From Thermoflexus sp. (GTDB lineage: Bacteria; Chloroflexota; Anaerolineae; Thermoflexales; Thermoflexaceae), in assembly GCA_017743605.1 (NCBI GenBank), contig JAGHYO010000146.1, positions 1 to 5,915 on the forward strand: 5,915 nt of DNA, given 5' to 3'. A program made the position numbers and the translations under genes. Below, in pieces: positions 1-5,697 of the stretch. How positions within the stretch are numbered: the stretch's first letter is position 1; every line of letters begins with the position of its first letter. Below the pieces are notes generated by a model that was not told the DNA's origin, ran no database searches, and was given only the letters and a program-made list of their open reading frames with translations.

Positions 1-1853
1 GTCCAGGTTAGGGCCATGGCCACCCCCACCTGATCTACTTCCTCCGCCCGCCCATAGTCATATCGGGGTGGCCCCAGATACCGTTCCAAAACGGCAGGGG
101 TGATCCCTCGCCGATGCGGCTTCCCCTCCGCCACCAAGCGCGCCGTCTTGCGGCAAATGGCCGCGATCTCGCGCTCTAGGTTCCGCACCCCCGCCTCGGA
201 GGTGTACTCCCGGATGATCCGCCGCAGGGCCCCATCGGGGATCTTCAGGGGGATCCCCGCCAGACCGTTCTCCTCGATCTGTCGAGGGATCAGAAACCGC
301 CGGGCGATCTGCACCTTCTCCCCCTCAGTGTAGCCCGGGAACTCGATGACCTCCAGCCGGTCCCGCAGCGCCGGCGGCACCGTGTCCAGGATGTTGGCGG
401 TGGTGATGAAGAGGGCCCGCGAAAGATTATACGGGATCTCCAGGTAATGGTCTGAGAAGGCGTGGTTCTGCTCGGGATCCAGCACCTCGAGCAGCGCTGC
501 CGCTGGATCCCCCCGGAAGTCGGCCCCGATCTTGTCGATCTCATCCAGCATGAAGACCGGGTTGATGGTCCCCGCCCGGGCCATGCCCTGCAGGATCCGC
601 CCTGGCAGAGCGCCGATGTAGGTTCGACGATGTCCCCGGATCTCCGCCTCATCATGGATGCCCCCCAGGGACACCCGCACGAACCGCCGGCCCAGGGCCT
701 CGGCGATGGCCTTCCCCAGGGAGGTCTTGCCGGTCCCCGGCGGCCCCACAAAGCACAGAATGGGGCTGCGGCTGCGGTCCCCTGCCAGCTTGCGCACCGC
801 CAGGAACTCTAGGATGCGCTCCTTGGCCTTCTTCAGCCCGTAGTGATGCCGCTCTAGCACCGCCGCCGCGTGGGCGATGTCCAGGTCGTCCTCGGTCTCC
901 TCCGTCCAGGGCAGCTCCAGGATCCAGTCAATGTAGGTGCGGACGATGCTGACCTCCGGGGAGAGCGGCGGCATCTGGGCCAACCGGTTGAGCTCCTTCT
1001 CCGCCCGGGCCCGCACCTCCTCTGGGAGGTTCTTGGCCTCGATCCGCTCCCGTAGCTCCTGGATCTCTTGGGTGTAGACGTCGGCCTCCCCCAGCTCGTG
1101 CTGGATGGCCTTCATCTGCTCCCGCAGGTAGAACTCCCGCTGAGTCCGGTCCACCTCCTGCTGCACCTGGGCCTGGATCTTGTTCTCCAGCTCCAAAACG
1201 TCTAGGAGCCGTGCCAGCAGGATCGAGAGGCGCAGCAGCCGCGCTGAAGGCTCAAAGATCTCCAGGAGCTCCTGCCGCTCCGCCGTCTTCAGGTTCATGG
1301 TGCTGGCGATGAGATCCGCCAGCCAGCCGGGCTCCTCGATGTTCATGGCGAAGACATACGCGTCCTCCGGGACCGCCCGGTCCAGCTGCACTACCCGCTC
1401 GAACTGGGAGAGGACGGCTCGCATCAGGGCCTCGGTGGCTGGCGGCCGATCTGTCCGCTCGAAGATCGGGTGAACGCGGGCCCACAGGTAGGGCTCCTGC
1501 TGCAGGAACTCCACCACCCGGATCCGCTGTTGACCCTGGACCAGGACGCTGGTGGTGCCGTCGGGCATGCGCAGCACCCGCGCCACCGAGACCAGCGTCC
1601 CCACGGTGTAGAGGTCCTCCGGGGTGGGGTCCTCGACGTCCTCCGCCCGCTGGGTGAGAACCACCAGGGGCTCCTCCCGCTGGACGGCCGCCTCCACCGC
1701 CCGCAGGGATTTGTCGCGGCCCACCCGCAACGGGGTTACCATGCGAGGGAAAACCACCACGTCCCGCAGGGGGAGGACCGCTGCCTCCATCCACTCCTCC
1801 CCTTCCAGTCGCTGGTCCGGCGCCTCCTCTCCCAGAACCGGCTCTGGGGCCAT
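1..1853 (-). CDS. lon: ATP-dependent protease LonA, N-terminal 617 residues (3' end outside window)
   Basis: Lon is a cytosolic AAA+ serine protease that unfolds and degrades damaged and short-lived regulatory proteins. Reading from an ATG at 1853, the frame stays open to the left edge. It shows the LonA N-terminal substrate domain (from about residue 17, LPLRDVVVFPRMVTPLRVG, to about 215), a helical linker (ENKIQAQVQQEVDRTQREFY, then LREQMKAIQHELGE), and the ATPase module. The Walker A motif GPPGTGKT covers residues 370-377 (Lys376), and Walker B VFMLDEID has Asp437-Glu438. The AAA+ C-terminal part includes LRDRLEVIEFPGYTEGEK and SEAGVRNLEREIAAICRK. The sequence stops at VGVAMALTW, where the protease domain begins, so the catalytic Ser-Lys pair lies outside the window; about 170-200 residues are missing compared with E. 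coli Lon (784). An in-frame ATG at 1895 is possible, but 1853 has the better ribosome site. It lies downstream of folC on the same strand after a 312-bp gap. I saw no CIRCE-type heat-shock operator. Confidence 0.97.
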   Translation of the reverse strand, partial: MAPEPVLGEEAPDQRLEGEEWMEAAVLPLRDVVVFPRMVTPLRVGRDKSLRAVEAAVQREEPLVVLTQRAEDVEDPTPEDLYTVGTLVSVARVLRMPDGTTSVLVQGQQRIRVVEFLQQEPYLWARVHPIFERTDRPPATEALMRAVLSQFERVVQLDRAVPEDAYVFAMNIEEPGWLADLIASTMNLKTAERQELLEIFEPSARLLRLSILLARLLDVLELENKIQAQVQQEVDRTQREFYLREQMKAIQHELGEADVYTQEIQELRERIEAKNLPEEVRARAEKELNRLAQMPPLSPEVSIVRTYIDWILELPWTEETEDDLDIAHAAAVLERHHYGLKKAKERILEFLAVRKLAGDRSRSPILCFVGPPGTGKTSLGKAIAEALGRRFVRVSLGGIHDEAEIRGHRRTYIGALPGRILQGMARAGTINPVFMLDEIDKIGADFRGDPAAALLEVLDPEQNHAFSDHYLEIPYNLSRALFITTANILDTVPPALRDRLEVIEFPGYTEGEKVQIARRFLIPRQIEENGLAGIPLKIPDGALRRIIREYTSEAGVRNLEREIAAICRKTARLVAEGKPHRRGITPAVLERYLGPPRYDYGRAEEVDQVGVAMALTW

Positions 1854-1859
1854 CCCGCT

Positions 1860-1868
1860 CTCCTTCCT
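1860..1868 (-). promoter_or_regulatory. Ribosome binding site of lon
   Basis: The minus strand reads AGGAAGGAG followed by six bases (agcggg) and the ATG at 1853. This is a strong Shine-Dalgarno match at good spacing, and it decides the start in favour of 1853 over the in-frame ATG at 1895, which has no comparable site. Confidence 0.7.
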
Positions 1869-1918
1869 CCCGGGACGTTTCCCTTCGCTTTTCATCTGCC
1901 GTTTTCCAGGCCATCGAG

Positions 1919-1927
1919 ATTCTATCA
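1919..1927 (-). promoter_or_regulatory. Candidate extended -10 promoter of lon
   Basis: The minus strand reads TGATAGAAT, which is a TGn extension followed by TAGAAT (five of six matches to TATAAT). It lies about 65 bases before the lon start, leaving a leader of roughly 55-60 bases. No -35 box is visible 17 bases upstream, where the sequence is C-rich, but extended -10 promoters can work without one. This is inferred from sequence only. Confidence 0.4.
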
Positions 1928-2053
1928 CACGGGCCGGGAGAGGGGGAGCCCCGGATCGGCTCTCCCCCCTGGGCCGGACAGCAGCCGTCCGCTTAGGCGC
2001 ATATGGAAATCAGGCTCTGTAGGCGCTTTCGCGCCAGCGCCAGCTTCCGCCGA

Positions 2054-2098
2054 CGCACAGAGTGGGGTTTTCCGGTCAGCGCAGGCCGACCGTTGACC
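2054..2098. repeat. Intergenic repeat-like segment, copy 1
   Basis: This segment carries, in order, cgcaca (2054), agtggg (2061), tcag (2076) and cgttgacc (2091). The same four words occur in the same order upstream of folC (3623-3666), over 45 and 44 bases respectively. The bases between them are largely diverged, so this is either an old dispersed-repeat pair or a chance likeness in GC-rich DNA. Confidence 0.35.
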
Positions 2099-2165
2099 GA
2101 AGGCCTTCGAAGGTCGAATTCATCCGACGCGTAAGCCAAGTTCATTCAGCGAAGGAAAGCGGCCT

Positions 2166-3521
2166 TCATCGCCCCCCGATCCGAAGGGGAAGGGGATCCA
2201 CCTCCGGCATGGGCATCCCGCCCCGCGCCGCCCATGCTTCCCGAGCCTCCGCGACCACGAACAGGGAGCCGGTAACCAGCACCGGCCCCCCGGAGGCGAT
2301 GGCCTCCTCGAAAGCCTCCGCCACCGTCCCTCGGACCCGCGCCGGGAGGCCGAGGGCCCCTGCAGCAGCCGCGAGAACCGTAGGATCGGCCGCCCGGGGA
2401 TGTCGAGATCGGGTGAACCATGCCTCCCCTACGAGGGGTCGCAGCGGCCTCAAGATGACTCCTGGATCTTTGTCCGCTGAGACCCCAAAGACCAGCCCCC
2501 AGCGGCGCCCCGGGAAGACCTCCAGGAGGGTCTCCGCCAGGCGGGCGGCGGAGGCGTCGTTGTGAGCCCCATCCAGGACCACCGGCGGCTCCTCCTGTAG
2601 CACCTCGAACCGGCCAGGCCAGCGCACCCGGGCCAGCCCCTCCGGGATCGCCGCATCGGGGAGCGACCTGCCCTGCGCCCGCAGCTGGAGGGCCGCTAGG
2701 GCCGCCAAGGCGGCGTTCTCCCACTGATGGCGGCCCAGGAGGGGAAGGCGGACCATCCATCCAGGCCCATCGGGCGGGCGGATCTCCCCCCCCTGTCCCG
2801 CCGGCGAGATCTCCCGAGGGCCATACCACCATCCATCCAGGGTCAGGAGAGGGGCCCCGCGCTCCGCCGCCACTCGCCGCAGCACCGCCATCGCTTCCTC
2901 AGCTTGAGGGGCGGTCCCCACCGGGACCCCCGGCTTGATGATGCCGGCCTTCTCGAAAGCGATGTGGGAGAGCGTAGGGCCCAGGATCTCCATGTGATCC
3001 ATGCTGAGGGCGGTGATCAGGCAGACCGCCGGGGAGACCACGTTGGTGGAGTCCAGCCGCCCCCCCAGGCCCACCTCCACCACAGCGATCTCCACCTCAG
3101 CCTGTGCGAAGGCGAGAAAGCCCATCGCGGTCAGGATGTCGAAGACCGTGAGGGCCGGATCCGCTGCGATCTCCGGGCGCAGGCCTTCGAAGAGGTCCAC
3201 TACCGCCGCCGGGGGGATGGGCTCCCCGTGAATGCGGATGCGCTCTCGCATCGTGTGGAGGTGGGGGGAGGTGTAAAGGCCAGTGCGGTAGCTGGCAGCC
3301 CGCAAGATGGCCTCCACCATAGCGGCCGTGGACCCCTTGCCTTTGGTGCCTGCAATGTGGACCACGGCGTAACGTCGGTGGGGGTTGCCCAGCCGCTCCA
3401 GCAGGCACCGGATCGGCTCCAGGCGGAAAGCCTCCGAGAGCCGGGGCCGGCGGACCTCGAAATCCGCCCGGCCGAAGAGCTCGGCCAGGACCTTTGCATA
3501 GGCCGTCTCGATGTCGTTCAC
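2166..3521 (-). CDS. folC: Bifunctional dihydrofolate synthase / folylpolyglutamate synthase
   Basis: FolC is a cytosolic Mur-ligase-family enzyme. It uses ATP to add L-glutamate to dihydropteroate and then to extend the polyglutamate tail of folates. The 451-residue protein is of normal full length. It shows the P-loop GTKGKGST (58-65), TGLYTSPHL (80-88) with MRERIRI (91-97), the VVEVGLGGRLDSTNV motif (147-161), DHMEILGPTLSHIAFEKAGI (175-194) whose Lys191 is the likely carbamylated lysine, GRHQWENA (263-270), WPGRFEV (301-307), the C-domain motif VVLDGAHN (314-321), FGVSADKD (345-352) and VLVTGSLF (414-421). No key residue is missing. The start is GTG at 3521, supported by AGGGAGGAG six bases upstream. 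Its upstream neighbours are decayed genes, so it probably has its own promoter in 3522-3686; lon follows downstream after 312 bp. Confidence 0.97.
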   Translation of the reverse strand: MNDIETAYAKVLAELFGRADFEVRRPRLSEAFRLEPIRCLLERLGNPHRRYAVVHIAGTKGKGSTAAMVEAILRAASYRTGLYTSPHLHTMRERIRIHGEPIPPAAVVDLFEGLRPEIAADPALTVFDILTAMGFLAFAQAEVEIAVVEVGLGGRLDSTNVVSPAVCLITALSMDHMEILGPTLSHIAFEKAGIIKPGVPVGTAPQAEEAMAVLRRVAAERGAPLLTLDGWWYGPREISPAGQGGEIRPPDGPGWMVRLPLLGRHQWENAALAALAALQLRAQGRSLPDAAIPEGLARVRWPGRFEVLQEEPPVVLDGAHNDASAARLAETLLEVFPGRRWGLVFGVSADKDPGVILRPLRPLVGEAWFTRSRHPRAADPTVLAAAAGALGLPARVRGTVAEAFEEAIASGGPVLVTGSLFVVAEAREAWAARGGMPMPEVDPLPLRIGGR

Positions 3522-3527
3522 GACCTG

Positions 3528-3536
3528 CTCCTCCCT
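3528..3536 (-). promoter_or_regulatory. Ribosome binding site of folC (GTG start)
   Basis: The minus strand reads AGGGAGGAG, then six bases (caggtc), then the GTG at 3521. This strong Shine-Dalgarno match decides the non-ATG start. Confidence 0.7.
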
Positions 3537-3622
3537 CTTCGAGACGGAACGCCCTAGGAGAGCGCGCCTGGGGTGGATAGAGAAACCGCGAAGCGCTCAG
3601 CGGCTCCGGCGGGGTCTTCGCC

Positions 3623-3666
3623 CGCACATTCGCAAGTGGGAACGCTCAGATCGCCGGGCGTTGACC
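3623..3666. repeat. Intergenic repeat-like segment, copy 2
   Basis: This segment carries cgcaca (3623), agtggg (3635), tcag (3646) and cgttgacc (3659), collinear with copy 1 upstream of lon (2054-2098). Total span is 44 versus 45 bases, and both copies sit in the leader of a housekeeping gene in the same orientation. Confidence 0.35.
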
Positions 3667-3686
3667 CCTACGCGGGACATTTCGTT

Positions 3687-4122
3687 TCAATCACAGGGCC
3701 TGAAGGACACATATTTCGCAGCCGGATAGATGTCCTCCTTCAGCTCCAGGCAGGCTTCAAAGATCTCCGGGATAGAGCGACTGGCGAGCCGTATCTTCAG
3801 ATGATGCTGAACGTGATCGACATCCCGCGAATGATCCGCTGCCCCATGCAGATCCTCGCATCCACCGTGATGTGATCCAGCTCCCCCATCCACCTCCTCC
3901 CGTCGATCGTGGATCCCGGAAGAGCGCTGAGCACCGCTCGGAATGATCCTTGGAGACCGGGCGATTCCCGAACTTCAGCAGAGCCCTCAAGCACTTTTCC
4001 ACGCACTGTTGTGCGAAGAGGGCGACGACGTGGGTCAGGGCCTCATCGTCCAGGATCCGCCCGATCGTCCGGAGGTTGGCCTCCGCCGATCTCAACCATT
4101 CCTGGGCAATCTCCCGATTCAC
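3687..4122 (-). pseudogene. Decayed HEPN-domain protein (HepT-like toxin of an MNT-HEPN pair)
   Basis: HEPN proteins of this type are small all-helical RNases paired with an MNT nucleotidyltransferase. From a GTG at 4122 the frame gives NREIAQEWLRSAEANLRT, then a HEPN core with HVVALFAQQCVEKCLRALLK and KDHSER. After about 3937 this frame turns into Gly/Ser/Trp-rich nonsense. Family-like sequence resumes in a second frame (LSALPGSTIDGRRWMGELDH, then ITVDAR) to about 3870. A third frame then gives a helical-looking end (HLKIRLASRSIPEIFEACLE) stopping at 3687. The composite is about 145 codons, normal for the family, and fits two successive one-base losses. The first frame also holds YPGDL just before its own stop (3757-3759), which resembles a HEPN motif, so the exact path of the C-terminal part is uncertain. 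The canonical RX4-6H catalytic motif cannot be placed. A TTG at 4131 is an alternative start. The ribosome site is weak (ggggatt). It overlaps the end of the MNT remnant, as in live pairs. Confidence 0.75.
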
Positions 4123-4447
4123 GCCACACAATCCCCGTTTCCTGAATCCCCTAAGCTGGAGAGACCCCGCTCCGGAAGAATCGCCTATTCATCGGCCGCG
4201 TGCACACGATCCGGTCCATCGGGATGCACAATCAGAGTTCCCGGAGCGCCTGGGAAGCCCGCCGCACCCGCTCCCGCCTCTCCCCGTGGCTTTGAGAAAA
4301 AAATCATCGTTGGTGGCGATATAGAGGCCAACGTCGCTGTACTTCGTCGGGCATCCTTAGGCGTAGATTCTGAATGAGGATCACCTGCTCGGGATCCAGC
4401 GGCCGGAGCCGTTCTGGGATCTCCCGCTTGAGGTCCTTCATCTCCAT
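4118..4447 (-). pseudogene. Decayed MNT-type minimal nucleotidyltransferase (antitoxin of the MNT-HEPN pair)
   Basis: Intact family members transfer nucleotides onto the partner HEPN toxin and neutralise it. From ATG 4447 the frame gives MEMKDLKREIPERLRPLDPE and then QVIL. A one-base insertion near 4375 moves the continuation to another frame, FRIYA-stop-GCPTKYSDVGLYIATNDDFF. A one-base loss at or next to the seven-base T run (4297-4303) returns it to the first frame: SHGERRERVRRASQALREL, stop (TGA 4232-4234), IPMDRIVCTRPMNRRFF, stop (TAG 4151-4153), GIQETGIVW. The family pattern is (L)FGS...SDxDL, then PMDxIVYT, then ExxxxGxVLYE. Here the FGS loop reads FRI, a TAA lies at 4357-4359, and the second metal-binding Asp of SDxD is Gly (GGC where GAC is expected). 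Total length is about 110 codons, normal for the family. No intact product is possible. The 3' limit is approximate because it overlaps the HEPN start. Confidence 0.8.
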
Positions 4448-4451
4448 CCTT

Positions 4452-4583
4452 TTATCTTGCCCCTCTCCTGAATCGGTAAGGGGTCTTCCCCCTCCGCGGA
4501 TCCGAATGCGCCGCCCACGGCGAAACCGCCTCCGCCCCTGCCTTTGCCGGATGCAGCATCCCCTGCCAAGGCATAGCTTCCAT
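4452..4583 (-). pseudogene. 43-codon fragment resembling a second Uma2-family copy
   Basis: An ATG at 4583 overlaps the TGA of the upstream Uma2 gene by one base and opens a 43-codon frame that ends with TAA at 4452-4454, four bases before the MNT start. Residues 18-42 read EAVSPWAAHSDPRRGK, then TPYRFRRGA. This matches the Uma2 stretch EAVSPLTAHS...K...Y..aG of the neighbour in both order and frame. Fifteen bases are identical (4519-4533 versus 4806-4820), and GGCGCA matches again six bases further on. The first 17 residues (MEAMPWQGMLHPAKAG) resemble nothing I recognise. I read it as a truncated paralog with about 100 or more flanking codons lost. A small coupled gene built from Uma2 sequence is possible but less likely. 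Confidence 0.5.
4519..4533. repeat. 15-bp direct repeat, copy in the Uma2 fragment
   Basis: The plus strand reads ggcgaaaccgcctcc, identical to 4806-4820 in the larger Uma2 gene. On the minus strand both encode the EAVSP motif in the same frame, so the repeat most likely reflects duplicated coding sequence. It also contains a ggcg/cgcc mini-hairpin. Confidence 0.7.
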
Positions 4584-5119
4584 CACAGGTCGTGGAAGAG
4601 CTCGGCGACGTCCGTCTCGAGGCCAGGGATCAGACAGCTGCGTACTCGCCCCATCCCGCGCACCCCTTCCAAAAGCGCTAGCCCCTTCTCCTCCAATCCA
4701 TATATCTCCACCATCTGCGTCTCTGGATCCACAACCCAGTGTTCTTGCACACCCGCCTGCCCGTAATCATAGGGCTTCTCGAAAAGATGTGAGTGCGCCG
4801 TCAGTGGCGAAACCGCCTCCACCGCCAAATCCGACGCCCCTTCGATGTGCGTCTCCCGCAGCCGATCTGCACGCTCTTGCAACACCATCAGCAGATCCGG
4901 CGGATAGGCTATGTCCTCTCCCGGCCCAGCCTGAAGAACCGCTTCCACAAGATGCGGGAGCAGGCGTAATGAGATCTTTTGACGTTTGCACGAAGGCACT
5001 GGGCTCGGCGCGGGCACCTCCTAGATCAGGATTTTGTAACTCGGCTAGCCCTCAGCTTGCCCCCGGAAGGCCTCATTGCGCTCAAGGCGAACTTCCTCCA
5101 TCGCCATGGCTCGCGCCAT
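4583..5119 (-). pseudogene. Uma2-family (DUF820) PD-(D/E)XK nuclease-like protein, 5' part interrupted
   Basis: Uma2 proteins are single-domain restriction-endonuclease-fold proteins found in many copies in Cyanobacteria and Chloroflexota; their substrate is unclear. The frame from ATG 5119 (or in-frame ATG 5107 or 5101) begins MARAMAMEEVRLERNEAF and is stopped by TAG at 5045-5047 and again by TAG at 5021-5023. Family-like YKIL precedes the second stop. The frame then stays open from a GTG at 5017 for 144 codons: PAPSP, ISLRLLPHLVEAVLQAGPGE, PPDLLMV, GASDLAVEAVSP, AHSHLFEKPYDYGQAGVQEH, WVVDP and a typical IPGLETDVAELF end. Counted from 5017, candidate active-site residues Asp41, Glu67 and Lys81 survive. 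About 15-20 residues usually found between the GE and QPDLL motifs are absent, suggesting an in-frame deletion. The ATG lies 23 bp after the Nudix gene. The 144-codon part could still be translated but lacks the N-terminal strands. Confidence 0.75.
4806..4820. repeat. 15-bp direct repeat, copy in the larger Uma2 gene
   Basis: The bases are identical to 4519-4533, about 287 bp away in the same orientation. They lie in the Uma2 active-site stretch (EAVSP), and similarity continues past the exact match (GGCGCA in both). Confidence 0.7.
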
Positions 5120-5142
5120 TTCCCATTTAATTCATTCCACGC

Positions 5143-5664
5143 TCAGAACCTTCTCCCCTCGAATCCTTTCTCCCGACGCCAGCGCAAGAGGGCCCGGCAG
5201 GTGCTAGCGAAGACCAGGGGGGAGGGTAGCCGGTTCGGCGGGAAGAAGCCCGCCTCCAGGGCGTCGTCCCCTGGCCGCAGATCCCCTCCAACCGGCACTC
5301 CCCGATACACAATGAACACCGCAGGACCCCGGGGATCCGTCGGGACGGCGAAGACGTCCAGCAGGCCGCAGATGCGGATGAGCAGCCCGGTCTCCTCCCG
5401 GCATTCCCGAATGGCCGCCGCCACCGGCCCCTCGTCGATCTCCACGAACCCGGCCGGGAGGGCCCAGCCCCCCTTGCCCGGATCGTAACGCCGGCGCACC
5501 AGCAACACCTTCCCTTCGTGCTCCACCAGCGCCCCCACCGCCACCTTGGGATCGTAGAACACGATGTAGCCGCAGGCCGGGCAGACCGGTCGCTCCCGAC
5601 CGAAGAGGAACTGCTGGGTCAGGCGGGCGCCACAACGAGGGCAGAAGACAAAAGGACCGATCAT
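5143..5664 (-). CDS. Nudix hydrolase with N-terminal zinc ribbon
   Basis: Nudix enzymes hydrolyse a nucleoside diphosphate linked to another group. This complete 173-residue protein begins with a four-cysteine zinc ribbon, CPRCG (8-12) and CPACG (28-32), followed by a Nudix fold with VAVGALVEHEGKVLLVRRR (41-59) and GGWALPAGFVE (65-75). The Nudix box starts at Gly72, has Glu78, and ends REECR-type as RECREETGL (86-94), so the metal-binding glutamates are present. Cys88 occupies a position that is usually hydrophobic. The NudC motif SQPWPFPxS is absent, so it is not a standard NADH pyrophosphatase; ADP-ribose or a related nucleotide sugar is a reasonable guess, but the substrate cannot be read from the sequence. 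The start is ATG 5664, with only a weak upstream site (gcggga). It follows the PyrK-like gene by 33 bp on the same strand, so the two are probably co-transcribed. Confidence 0.93.
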   Translation of the reverse strand: MIGPFVFCPRCGARLTQQFLFGRERPVCPACGYIVFYDPKVAVGALVEHEGKVLLVRRRYDPGKGGWALPAGFVEIDEGPVAAAIRECREETGLLIRICGLLDVFAVPTDPRGPAVFIVYRGVPVGGDLRPGDDALEAGFFPPNRLPSPLVFASTCRALLRWRREKGFEGRRF

Positions 5665-5697
5665 CGGGAAGATCCCGCAACCAGGCCGGCTCCGGGT

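Larger units (their letters stand above)
1854..2165. other. folC-lon intergenic region with several inverted repeats
   Basis: This 312-bp gap carries no gene I can support. It contains the lon ribosome site and candidate -10 plus a run of inverted repeats. These are gggggagcc/ggctctccc (1942-1950 and 1958-1966, 7-base loop, one wobble or mismatch); cggac/gtccg (1975-1979 and 1987-1991); two competing stems sharing ggcgc, namely ggcgc/gcgcc (2022-2026 and 2031-2035) and ggcgct/agcgcc (2022-2027 and 2036-2041); cggtca/tgaccg (2073-2078 and 2094-2099); and the overlapping palindromes gaaggccttc (2099-2108) and ccttcgaagg (2104-2113). None is followed by a T-run on the minus strand, so I do not call an intrinsic folC terminator. 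The heptamer taggcgc also occurs twice, 26 bases apart (1994 and 2020). Confidence 0.6.
3522..3686. other. Leader region of folC, no gene seen
   Basis: This 165-bp gap lies between the broken HEPN gene and folC. It holds the folC ribosome site and a repeat-like segment (3623-3666). A weak stem ccgc/gcgg surrounds an agcgct core near 3587-3604. TTGAAA occurs on the minus strand near 3690, but there is no acceptable -10 box at the right distance, so I do not name a promoter. The short minus-strand frames here are rich in Arg and Ser and look non-coding. Confidence 0.5.

Noticed and set aside
1252..1914. Minus-strand 220-codon frame over the lon 5' end
   Set aside because: It is very Gly/Ala/Pro-rich and runs in another frame from the clear LonA N-terminal domain.
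2062..2565. Plus-strand open frame of 167 codons over the folC 3' end
   Set aside because: It is the antisense shadow of folC, which has full family motifs; its composition is Arg/Pro/Ala/Thr-rich as expected of a GC-rich shadow.
3682..3690. gtttcaatc, which resembles the start of many CRISPR repeats
   Set aside because: It is a single copy, with no second repeat, spacer spacing or cas gene in the window.
3573..3875. Plus-strand frame containing ITGPEGHIFRSRIDVLLQLQ
   Set aside because: It looks less repetitive than other shadows, but it has no recognised family, no ribosome site, and lies antisense to the HEPN C-terminal region; I could not support it.
3943..4377. Plus-strand open frame of 144 codons over the MNT-HEPN region
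   Set aside because: It is antisense to the recovered family-like frames, has low-complexity Arg/Pro/Ser content, no recognisable motif and no good ribosome site.
4481..4496. Small hairpin gggg-aaga-cccc in the Uma2 fragment, considered as a terminator
   Set aside because: The stem is short, lies inside a reading frame that resembles Uma2, and has no T-run after it.
5653..5664. Nudix protein as NudC (NADH pyrophosphatase)
   Set aside because: The four-cysteine zinc ribbon fits, but the diagnostic SQPWPFPxS motif after the Nudix box is absent and the protein is shorter than NudC.
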